From positions 62,001 to 126,000 of the forward strand of contig NZ_JACJTD010000017.1 of the NCBI RefSeq assembly GCF_014698505.1: a DNA stretch of 64,000 nucleotides, written 5' to 3'. The position numbers were made by a program, and so were the translations under genes. Of this stretch, positions 39,475 to 47,771 are shown piece by piece. Source of the stretch: Nostoc foliaceum FACHB-393 (GTDB lineage: Bacteria; Cyanobacteriota; Cyanobacteriia; Cyanobacteriales; Nostocaceae). Position 1 is the stretch's first letter. Each line of letters begins with the position of its first letter. Under the pieces are notes generated by a model, which was not told where the DNA came from, searched no databases, and saw only the letters and a list, made by a program, of their open reading frames with translations.

Positions 39475-40608
39475 ATGATCATAACGCGACGTAAATTTAT
39501 AGCCTTGATTCCTAGCTTCATAGTAGCTAGTACTAGCAGCATACTTTTGAGTTTCAATACTACCAAATATTTAACAGTTCATCGGAAACGAAATTTACCC
39601 TTCTTCTTAGGCTGGTATGACCACGTTTACAATATTGATGTTTCAACTCAAGTATCTTCTAAAGGAATTGATCTATTAATACCTTATGTAGGAGAAGCAA
39701 ACAAGGGAAAAATTCAAGCATTTCTGGATACTTCTAAGAAAGCAGGAGTAAAAGTTTTATTAGAGATTTATCGTCCCCTAGTTGAATCAGAAAATATCTT
39801 AGGAGTAAAAAATTTTATTCGTACTTATAAAAACCATCCTTCCGTTTATGGTTGGTATCTTTATGATGAACCAGAGATTAAAAAACCTACACCACTCTCT
39901 CCAGATTTATTAAAAAAGGTATACCAAGCTATTAAAGAAGAAGATAAAACTAAGCCAGTTGCTTTAGTTTTTGCTGGCATAAAAAAAATTGAATCTTACG
40001 CCGATGCAATGGATATACTGATGTGGGATCGTTATCCTTGCGAGGAGGGAGTTCCAGAATTTGAATGGGTATTATCTTACCGCAAGGCAATCTATAAAGT
40101 CATTTCTCTAGCTGATGTTAAAAATAAAAAATTTTGGAACGTACTACAGGCTTATAGCAGTAATCAGTTCAAAAAACGACTACCAACAAAGGCAGAATTT
40201 CGCTATATGTTTTATTTATCAGTCCTTGCAGGGGCTGACGGACTGCTATTTTGGACGCACTACCGTTCTTCACATTTCTGGAATAAGTCAGTTTTGTATC
40301 CTACTATTCAGGAATTTCGAAATTACATTCCTGCAATCGTTAGAGGGGAAGATTCAAATAATCCAGTACAAGTAAATCACTCAAACATAGAAGTTAAATT
40401 ATTCTCTATTCCTAATACTAAAAATTTTGTGATGATAGTCGTTAATCACAATAATACTCAGAGCAATTTCACTGTAAAACTTCCTCAAAAATTAGCTGGC
40501 AAAGTAGTTACTTTTAATCAAAAGCCTATTACAAAACTAATTGCTGAGGGAGGTTTTAGTACTCTTTTAAAAGCTTACGAAGTTGGGTTATATCAAATTG
40601 GAATGTAA
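39475..40608 (+). CDS. Secreted glycoside-hydrolase-like TIM-barrel protein
   Basis: 377 residues. The N terminus MIITRRKFIALIPSFIVAST resembles a Tat signal (RR-K/F then hydrophobic). The body has the beta-alpha barrel wording of glycosidases: GWYDHVYNIDVST, VLLEIYRPL, HPSVYGWYLYDEPE (candidate acid/base Glu), ILMWDRYPC, ADGLLFWTHYRSS. After it is a small beta domain. The pattern resembles GH42/GH-A clan proteins, but the family is not certain. I chose the ATG over the TTG one codon earlier. It lies at the end of the exopolysaccharide locus and may trim or process that polymer. Confidence 0.7.
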   Translation: MIITRRKFIALIPSFIVASTSSILLSFNTTKYLTVHRKRNLPFFLGWYDHVYNIDVSTQVSSKGIDLLIPYVGEANKGKIQAFLDTSKKAGVKVLLEIYRPLVESENILGVKNFIRTYKNHPSVYGWYLYDEPEIKKPTPLSPDLLKKVYQAIKEEDKTKPVALVFAGIKKIESYADAMDILMWDRYPCEEGVPEFEWVLSYRKAIYKVISLADVKNKKFWNVLQAYSSNQFKKRLPTKAEFRYMFYLSVLAGADGLLFWTHYRSSHFWNKSVLYPTIQEFRNYIPAIVRGEDSNNPVQVNHSNIEVKLFSIPNTKNFVMIVVNHNNTQSNFTVKLPQKLAGKVVTFNQKPITKLIAEGGFSTLLKAYEVGLYQIGM

Positions 40609-40767
40609 AACATGATTTGATAAAAATAATTATAGTTGGGATAAGGTATGAGAAAAAGCTGTTTTAGTTCTGTTTAGCTTTCTTCCTATAGTTTGGTTTT
40701 ATTGTGCCAACTTACTTACGCTACGCTTACTTGTTTTGCATATTAATTAATCGATAAATATATTAAT

Positions 40768-41901
40768 TTACCAAGCTTTTACTCTCATAATTCTGTGCCG
40801 AAATAATTGATATGCATATCCAGTAAAATGAGCAATCGGCATACTTAATAAAGTAGTACCACAAAAAAACCAACGACTAAAAAATGATGGTATTTTATCT
40901 TCATCACCTCTCCAAATTTCCGAAGGAAAGCTTTTCCAATATACCAAATTAACTCGTAAACTCTCTAAAAAAGGCAAAAATAAACTTATTGTAATTAATA
41001 TTTCTACAGGTAAACCTAGCTTGGGAAATAGTAAATCAACAATCAGCAGTAAAATGACAGTAGATATAAATACAAAAGGTATCAAACCCCTCAACTGTGA
41101 TTGGATTTGGTGTTTTGTACTCGTTAAATAGCGACCTCTGCCATATTTAAAATATTGAATAAACAAAGACTTCCAGTTTTTTCGAGGATAGTACCAGGCA
41201 CGAATTTTGGAGTTAATATATATTGCTTGTTTATTTTGAGAAATTAATCTTTGATTTAATTCAGCATCTTGATTAGTAATTTGTGTTGTGTCAAATACCT
41301 TTATTAATCTCAAGTTAAATTCAGCATCTTCATTAGAATTTACTTTAATATTATAGCTTTGTATCTCTAGCAAACTCTTTTTCCAGAAACACCCTAAATA
41401 AACTGTATCCGCATAGCCTGTATAGTTCGGATTTCTATATTTAGCTCCACCATTACCAAGAAAACTTTTGGATGCAAGGGAAACACCAGCTTGGAAGGAA
41501 GTTCGTGCAACAAAACGCTGCGCTCCACCAACATTGCTAGCTTTTGATTCTAGCAAAGCCTCTATACATCTTTCAATATAGTCAGGTGCATAATCTGAAT
41601 GAGCATCAATTCTAATAAAAATATCACCTATACATTCAGACAAAATTAAATTAAGACCAGCCGATTGAATTTTATCAGGATTGTGTATTAATTTAACTCG
41701 TGCGTCTTTATCTGAGAGTTTTTTGACTATTTCTTGAGTGCCATCATTGCTGCCACCATCAGCTACAAATATCTCAATTAGGTTAGGATAATTTGTTCCT
41801 AAAAACCCTAAAACCAAGTTTTCTATATAATTTACCTCGTTATAGGTAGGTATGGCTACAGTTACAGAAGGAAAAGTCTTGACTTTGGGTTCGACTAACA
41901 T
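40768..41901 (-). CDS. Family 2 glycosyltransferase with membrane tail
   Basis: 377 residues. The GT-A nucleotide-binding front is VTVAIPTYNEVNYIE, with VADGGSNDGTQEIV and the metal-binding region RIDAHSDYAPDY. The acceptor/ED motif is NEDAEFNLRLI at 190-200, then repeated as NQDAELNQRLI at 210-220, a 20-codon tandem duplication in the gene. The C-terminal third has two to three membrane spans, as in ExoA-type synthases. Last gene of the leftward exopolysaccharide run. The duplication sits next to the active site and could affect activity. Confidence 0.87.
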   Translation of the reverse strand: MLVEPKVKTFPSVTVAIPTYNEVNYIENLVLGFLGTNYPNLIEIFVADGGSNDGTQEIVKKLSDKDARVKLIHNPDKIQSAGLNLILSECIGDIFIRIDAHSDYAPDYIERCIEALLESKASNVGGAQRFVARTSFQAGVSLASKSFLGNGGAKYRNPNYTGYADTVYLGCFWKKSLLEIQSYNIKVNSNEDAEFNLRLIKVFDTTQITNQDAELNQRLISQNKQAIYINSKIRAWYYPRKNWKSLFIQYFKYGRGRYLTSTKHQIQSQLRGLIPFVFISTVILLLIVDLLFPKLGLPVEILITISLFLPFLESLRVNLVYWKSFPSEIWRGDEDKIPSFFSRWFFCGTTLLSMPIAHFTGYAYQLFRHRIMRVKAW

Positions 41902-41953
41902 ATTTACATTTAGCTATGATATTGAATTTATTTTGGAGGAATAACAATTTAAG

Positions 41954-42727
41954 TTACAAGAATATTTTAATCGGGATCATCAGAAAGCGCATACATGCTT
42001 TTAAAAAGCACAAACTATCAGTTTTGAAGCTATTAATAGGAGATAGTGTAAAGTATTTCTTACGTAACTCTCTATGTATCTTATAATGTTTAAAGACTTT
42101 TATAGAAGATACACCTGTCGTATCATAGTAAGAAATTGGAAAATAGAGCAGGTGTGGTTGAGCAATCAAGGAGGCTCTAATATTAAAATCATAATCCATT
42201 TCTAAAGTTAGCCGCTCATCATATAAGCCGACTTTCTGGAGAAGTTTTTGTGAGAAAATAGTAGACTGATGACAGATAGGATTGCGAGACAAGAATAAGT
42301 TTTGATTCCACTGACTGTACTGCTTAATATGTCTTTTTAAGTATTGCTTCCGGCTCAAAGATATAGTTTCTCCAAATGCCCAAAGCCACTTTTGTTTTAT
42401 ATAAGAATCTACAATTTTAGTAATTACTGCTTCATTAACTAAAGTATCTCCAGAATTTAAAAAAATCAATAAATTACCTGATGACTTCGTTAATCCTGCA
42501 TTAAAAGCATTAGCAATTCCAGTACCATTTTGCTGAAATATAGTTATTATTTTTTTATGATTATATTGATTGATAAAAGAAACTGTTCCGTCTGTTGAAT
42601 GTCCATCAATAATAATGTGATTTATATATTTATAATCTTGCATACTAACACTATCTAAAGTTTTAAGTATACAATTGGAAGAATTTTTTGTCAGAGTAAT
42701 TACATCAACTTGAATTAGGTTATTCAT
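41954..42727 (-). CDS. Family 2 glycosyltransferase
   Basis: 257 residues. GT-A signature VDVITLTKNSSNCILKTLDS, then INHIIIDGHSTDGTV and FLNSGDTLV in the place of the DXD region, and EMDYDFNIRASL for the catalytic-base motif. This wording matches WcaA/putative colanic-type transferases. Cytosolic, no spans except a weak one at the C terminus. Between the Wzy-like polymerase and another glycosyltransferase. Confidence 0.87.
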   Translation of the reverse strand: MNNLIQVDVITLTKNSSNCILKTLDSVSMQDYKYINHIIIDGHSTDGTVSFINQYNHKKIITIFQQNGTGIANAFNAGLTKSSGNLLIFLNSGDTLVNEAVITKIVDSYIKQKWLWAFGETISLSRKQYLKRHIKQYSQWNQNLFLSRNPICHQSTIFSQKLLQKVGLYDERLTLEMDYDFNIRASLIAQPHLLYFPISYYDTTGVSSIKVFKHYKIHRELRKKYFTLSPINSFKTDSLCFLKACMRFLMIPIKIFL

Positions 42728-42753
42728 GAATTTTTAAACTTGTAGGGATTTAT

Positions 42754-44070
42754 TTACCACCGAGAAATAGCCAAATCAATATAATCTACAATAGATGATG
42801 TAAACAGACGGCCTTCTAAATAATTAAATGTAACATTTTTACCAGAATTAGCTTGTAAAAAATAAATAAAGTAACTAAACAATAAGGTAACTAAAATAAC
42901 CATAGACCAAAATTTTATTGGTGGTTTAAGGTTACTCCTTCTTTCTAAAGGCAAATAGAAGAAAATTCCTAAAAATGATAGAAGTATAAGACTCAATCTC
43001 AAAGGGAGGTAATCAAGATTGCGCGTAAATAAAAATAAAATTGACTGCAATACATAAAGACATAACATACTTCGGTCTAAATGTTCTTCTTCTGAAGTAA
43101 GGCAAGAATTTAAACTTGTCTCAATGTAATTATCTCGTGATAAATTTATATAAAAATAACCAAGAAAGGCTACAAGCACTAAATGAGCCAGGAAACCTAT
43201 ACTCGCCAATTGATTTTTTACAAAAAATGAACTTTTAGCAGCTAAGAAACTAAGTTGGGGAATACTACTAATTCTATCAAAGAGAGATGCGATAGTAGCT
43301 TGATTCACAGAATATATTAATCCAAATACAAATAAACTAATACTGGTATATTTAAGTAAAGTAATGATTTTATTAAAATATTTATATTTTAATAAGCTAT
43401 TTACATCAACGAATTGCATGATTATTATAGGTAAATAAAGGAGTATAGAGTAATGATTTAAAATACTTAAAAGCAGGAATAATATACAAGTTACCTTATT
43501 TTTTTTAGAAACTAATGCACACAAAAAAAAAGCACTTGACATGAATTGGCGCATTATAAATGCTTGAAGATAAAATGCCGGATTTAGTAAAACAAAAAAT
43601 ATCAGTAAAGCATAATATTTTTTTGAAAACCCCTTACAGATTACAAAAAATGTCAGAAAATTAATAATAAAAGACCAAAATAATAGAAAGCCAAGATCCG
43701 AACCATTACAAATAATAAATAATATAGAAGCGAGGAAATAAAAACCTGGTTCAAATGGAAAAATGTCTGATTGAAAACATTCTATAGGATTATCACCATT
43801 ACAATCTCGATATGCTATTAAATATTGCTCAGTATCAGCTTGAATATCTATAAGACAACAGAAAAGAGTGACGGTAACTGCAACTAGCAGAAGTATAGAA
43901 TTATTGAGTAAGCTGTCTAGGCTATAAGATTTTGAGTTTCTATTGAGAAATACAAATAAAACTAGTGGTAAAACTCCAATTATCGGAATGTTTAGCCATA
44001 TAATTATTCCAAAAAATAGCAAAATATACTTTTGATAGTTGGTTTGGACATTTGATAAATTAAAATTCAT
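42754..44070 (-). CDS. EpsG/Wzy-like polysaccharide polymerase
   Basis: 438 residues with about ten to twelve membrane spans. EpsG-family features are present: an ADTEQYLIAY motif early on, FPFEPGFYFLASILF, and FIMRQFMSSAFFLCA at about 170. EpsG/Wzy proteins join repeat units on the periplasmic side. Very AT-rich, like many Wzy genes. Gene context with flippase and BY-kinase supports the role. Confidence 0.82.
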   Translation of the reverse strand: MNFNLSNVQTNYQKYILLFFGIIIWLNIPIIGVLPLVLFVFLNRNSKSYSLDSLLNNSILLLVAVTVTLFCCLIDIQADTEQYLIAYRDCNGDNPIECFQSDIFPFEPGFYFLASILFIICNGSDLGFLLFWSFIINFLTFFVICKGFSKKYYALLIFFVLLNPAFYLQAFIMRQFMSSAFFLCALVSKKNKVTCILFLLLSILNHYSILLYLPIIIMQFVDVNSLLKYKYFNKIITLLKYTSISLFVFGLIYSVNQATIASLFDRISSIPQLSFLAAKSSFFVKNQLASIGFLAHLVLVAFLGYFYINLSRDNYIETSLNSCLTSEEEHLDRSMLCLYVLQSILFLFTRNLDYLPLRLSLILLSFLGIFFYLPLERRSNLKPPIKFWSMVILVTLLFSYFIYFLQANSGKNVTFNYLEGRLFTSSIVDYIDLAISRW

Positions 44071-44091
44071 TCTCTAACTCTAATTATATAT

Positions 44092-45075
44092 TTAGGTAAT
44101 CAAAGTTTTTTGAAATAAACTTAACCAGATTATATGTTCTTCTCTACCCATCCTGATAATAGTAAATAAACTATGAATTTGACCTTTAGTCCAATTCCAC
44201 ATGATCAATGCTTCTGCTTTATTATTCGGATTAATTGAAGCTTTAACGTAGCAAGCAATTACTTGCAAAAATCCTTTGAAAATTCTGAGAATAGATACAA
44301 GCAACCAAATATAATAAGAACGGTTCCAACGCATAGCAGCAATGTAAGGAGCTGCGGCACCAAAACCATACATTAAGTTAAAAAGATAAGTTTCCGATAT
44401 GCGCTTTGTGGGGATAAAATGATGCAGCACACAATCAGGCGTATACCAAAGTTGATAACCTGCGTTCAGAATTCGTAAAACTATCTCAGAATCTCCTCCT
44501 GCACTTAGCTTTTTTCCTTCTCTATCGTTGAGTAATTGTTTATCTAACCAGCCACTTTTCTCAAGGGCAGTTCTACGAAGAACTAAACCTGCACCTGGAA
44601 TCTGGTAATTACTCCGATTTAATTGTTTTGAAGTTTCGCCGCGCTCATAGGCAGCATATTTACCTGAATGTTTGACAAGGATGGGGGAAGGAGTTATTTC
44701 CCAATTGAGAACTACTTTGCCACCAAAAGCACCACAATTTGGATGAGATGCAGCAAATTGTATTGCTTTATCTATCCAGTTTTCTGATAAAAGGCAATCA
44801 TCATCAACAAAAGCGAGCCATTCACTAGTTGTATTTTTAATTCCACATAAACGGGCGTGAGTTAATCCTTGTTTTTGCTCTACTATCCTACGCAAGTTAG
44901 GGATTAATCGTGAATTAATGTGCTTGTTAACAATATCGGCAGTTTCGTCTGTACAGTTATTATCTACAACTAAAACTGACGAATTATAAATTTTAGAACC
45001 TTTCTGTAATGAAATTGCTGTGAGAACACGATCTAGTAAAGCTGCGTTGTTATAAGTACAAATTACAATATCCAT
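44092..45075 (-). CDS. Family 2 glycosyltransferase (HpsE-like)
   Basis: 327 residues from the ATG giving MDIVICTYNNAALLDRV, with GGAG nine bases upstream; the frame is open for 40 more codons but that part is not typical. GT-A motifs: VLVVDNNCTDETADIV, AFVDDDCLLSENW (DDD), GAFGGKVVL, IPGAGLVLRR, and GGDSEIVLRI. The order matches HpsE-like hormogonium polysaccharide transferases. Followed by the polymerase gene. Confidence 0.87.
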   Translation of the reverse strand: MDIVICTYNNAALLDRVLTAISLQKGSKIYNSSVLVVDNNCTDETADIVNKHINSRLIPNLRRIVEQKQGLTHARLCGIKNTTSEWLAFVDDDCLLSENWIDKAIQFAASHPNCGAFGGKVVLNWEITPSPILVKHSGKYAAYERGETSKQLNRSNYQIPGAGLVLRRTALEKSGWLDKQLLNDREGKKLSAGGDSEIVLRILNAGYQLWYTPDCVLHHFIPTKRISETYLFNLMYGFGAAAPYIAAMRWNRSYYIWLLVSILRIFKGFLQVIACYVKASINPNNKAEALIMWNWTKGQIHSLFTIIRMGREEHIIWLSLFQKTLIT

Positions 45076-45252
45076 AAGTAAAATACTCCACAAGCAAGGA
45101 ACTGAACAAGATATAGGGATCATATTTGATTTTTGAAAAACATAATTGCATAATAACTTGTCATACAAAGGTTTCTTTTTCAGTATAACTAGCAAGATTC
45201 AAGTATGATTTAGGATTCCTATAATTATAAAATAAGCATTTTCAAATAAGTA

Positions 45253-45987
45253 TCAAGACCAGTTCTGGCTTTTTAAAAGCCAGTTATCTTTACGAATGAA
45301 TAAAATATCACATTGTCCCATTGCATTATCCAATGGTCTACGCAGAACATTGACAATTTCATAGGGTTGAAAATTTTGTTCATTCATCCATGCTATTGAT
45401 TCATGCAATAGAATCATCTCTGATGAAAATCGAAAAAATTGCAGTTCTAGTAAAATAAAGTCTGAAGATTTTAGGACTTTTTTCGCTCCTGATAAAACAT
45501 TTAATTCATAACCTTGAACGTCAATTTTTATAAAATGTGGTTGTTTAATAACTCCTTGCTCAAACAGATTATCTATAGATACAATTGGTACTTCACGAGA
45601 GGCAGTACCAGAATACATCAAACTACTACTATCCAAATCTTGAGTCACACCTATCTGTAACGTACCAGGCTCGGAACCAGCTGCAGCCAAAATAAACTTG
45701 GTATTACTATGTTGATTGGTCAAGACCTTTAAAGGTGGTAATCGCTCTTCAAGAGGCTCGATCATAAAATATCCAGCATCTGGCCAACTTTGCATTGCTA
45801 ACTTTGTCCAAGAACCTTGTGCCGCTCCAATATCTAGGACTACTTGAGGGCTATAGCCACGTTGAGCAAGACCCTTCAGACATAAGTCCATACCTACTCC
45901 CTGAGCAAGTCTAGCAAGTCGTAAGTTAAAAGGTTTTAAAACTTTATTTGCTAGAAGTTGTATATTTTCTTTAATAACAGATACCAT
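45253..45987 (-). CDS. FkbM family methyltransferase
   Basis: 244 residues. Motif I VVLDIGAAQGSWTKLAM, then FMIEPLEERLPPLK, and FIKIDVQGYELNVLSGA, the FkbM signature. FkbM enzymes O-methylate sugars, often in exopolysaccharide loci. It lies between the flippase and the HpsE-like transferase in the leftward run, so it probably methylates a sugar of this polymer. Confidence 0.92.
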   Translation of the reverse strand: MVSVIKENIQLLANKVLKPFNLRLARLAQGVGMDLCLKGLAQRGYSPQVVLDIGAAQGSWTKLAMQSWPDAGYFMIEPLEERLPPLKVLTNQHSNTKFILAAAGSEPGTLQIGVTQDLDSSSLMYSGTASREVPIVSIDNLFEQGVIKQPHFIKIDVQGYELNVLSGAKKVLKSSDFILLELQFFRFSSEMILLHESIAWMNEQNFQPYEIVNVLRRPLDNAMGQCDILFIRKDNWLLKSQNWS

Positions 45988-46023
45988 CCAAATTTACCTA
46001 TCCCTTATTAAAATGTGTAGTAT

Positions 46024-46140
46024 TTAAACATTTATAGAGTTATTATCTACAACTAAAACTGTCCATTGATAGCTAGAAATTACTTTTGATAATGAAAGAT
46101 TTTCTAAGAACATACTCTTGTAGATTAGTATTGTTGTATC
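46024..46140 (-). pseudogene. Remnant of a family 2 glycosyltransferase
   Basis: In the gap between the FkbM and flippase genes, the minus strand reads FLENLSLSKVISSYQWTVLV then VDNNSINV-stop, the first beta strand and VDNNS nucleotide-binding motif of a GT-A enzyme. No start and nothing after the motif. It resembles the front of the HpsE-like gene, with near-identical bases over TTATTATCTACAACTAAAAC. A dead fragment of a former locus gene. Confidence 0.72.
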
Positions 46141-46218
46141 TACGAATTAGTATATAAATAAATACAACAATTAATTCATTTTAACTTAACAATTATTTGA
46201 AAGCTATAGCCTTCAAAC

Positions 46219-47700
46219 TTATTTTTTAGCAGCAATATATTTTTTGATGACTGAAAAATTGTAGTCATTACTTATAGCGAACCATATCAATAGAATAGTT
46301 GTTTGTATCGAAAATATAATACACCTTATTATATAGTCATCTTGAAGCTTAAAATTCAACAGCACAACTATAAAAAACCAAATCAATGGAAAACATAACC
46401 ATTTGAACCAGAGAGTATAAGAAACAGATAAACGTTTCATTCCAAATACAGTTACTATAGAGGTTGTAAGATATCCAAGATTACCTATAATTGCTCCTGT
46501 TAAGCCAAAATTATAAGCGCCAATGGCAATTAATCCTAGTGATGAAAAACTGCTTAGTAGCTGAATTAATGCACAAGTCTTAACTGCATTTGTCCCTAAC
46601 AAAGAATAGTAGCCGACTGCATGACATGAATAAAGTGCGTAAATTGCTGTTGCAATACAGAAGATCATTAAGCATTGACTTGCAGTTTGCTCAGAAAATA
46701 ATAGTTTGAGAATTAATGGAGAAAGTGTTATGAGAGTTGCTCCCATTCCCAAAGCAACTAATCCATTGATTTGTGTAGCTTGTTTAAGTTGCTGTTCTAG
46801 TTGACGCTGATTAATGTTTTGCTGTCCAATTAGATTGCTTAAAGTGGGAAGCAAAGGCTGTACAGGTAATGCAGAAAATGAATTGATTTGTGCGGTGATA
46901 TCAGTAATACTTGCATAAACTCCAAGCGCCTGCGTACCTAACAAGCTACCGACAATCAGCCGATCGCCTCGACTAAAAAGCATACTTCCCAATGTGTTTA
47001 ACCACATCATTAAGCTGTAGCCTCCTACTGCTACTGCTTTGTTTTGATTCCAACTCAGACGCAGGTTCATATTTTGGAGTAACGATCGCACTACCCAGAT
47101 ATGACTGACCAAAGTCACTACACCGACTCCAGCCTGCCACTGCATTAACTCAACTGTGCGACCTCCTAGCCAAACTACAATCAACATTCCGACATTTAGT
47201 AGCACAGACTGTATTGTATTCAGCACATTCATTAAGTCATAGCGCTGATGGGCTTGTTCGACACCAATCAAAATTTGTTGCAACAATCGCGCCGCTACTA
47301 CTAACCCACCAATTTTGATAGCCTGTATAACTTTTAACTGTTGTAACTGACCCAATTTAGGAAATAAATTCATAATCGGTTCAGCACCCATCCAAAGAGC
47401 AACTACTGCTAAAGTTGCCAATATTAGCATTGCCCCAATAGTGACAGTCAAGGTTTGCGATAGTCCATCAATATCTTTCTTTCCTAAGTCTTGAGAAACA
47501 AATACAGTTGTGGCTGTAGAAAGACCCGCTTCAGCTAAAGTAACCATTACCACCACAGCAGAAGCTAGAGTCCATAGTCCATACTCTTCAATTCCCAACA
47601 GGCGAATTAGTATAGGAATAATTAGTATGCCTAGCCCTATTTTGATTAATCCTGTTATTGAGTTGTAAAAACCGTTCTTAAGTAAGCTATTTTTCACCAA
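46219..47700 (-). CDS. Oligosaccharide flippase (Wzx/MATE-like)
   Basis: 493 residues with about 12 to 14 membrane spans. The start NSLLKNGFYNSITGLIKIGL and IPILIRLLGIEEYGLWTLAS are the polysaccharide-export flippase pattern. It moves lipid-linked repeat units across the inner membrane. Second gene of the leftward run, after the BY-kinase. Confidence 0.92.
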   Translation of the reverse strand: MVKNSLLKNGFYNSITGLIKIGLGILIIPILIRLLGIEEYGLWTLASAVVVMVTLAEAGLSTATTVFVSQDLGKKDIDGLSQTLTVTIGAMLILATLAVVALWMGAEPIMNLFPKLGQLQQLKVIQAIKIGGLVVAARLLQQILIGVEQAHQRYDLMNVLNTIQSVLLNVGMLIVVWLGGRTVELMQWQAGVGVVTLVSHIWVVRSLLQNMNLRLSWNQNKAVAVGGYSLMMWLNTLGSMLFSRGDRLIVGSLLGTQALGVYASITDITAQINSFSALPVQPLLPTLSNLIGQQNINQRQLEQQLKQATQINGLVALGMGATLITLSPLILKLLFSEQTASQCLMIFCIATAIYALYSCHAVGYYSLLGTNAVKTCALIQLLSSFSSLGLIAIGAYNFGLTGAIIGNLGYLTTSIVTVFGMKRLSVSYTLWFKWLCFPLIWFFIVVLLNFKLQDDYIIRCIIFSIQTTILLIWFAISNDYNFSVIKKYIAAKK

Positions 47701-47771
47701 AAATATTCTCTTTTAATACAAGCATTACCGCAAAAATACTAAAATAGTTAAGTTAAATCGCTATCAAGGGA

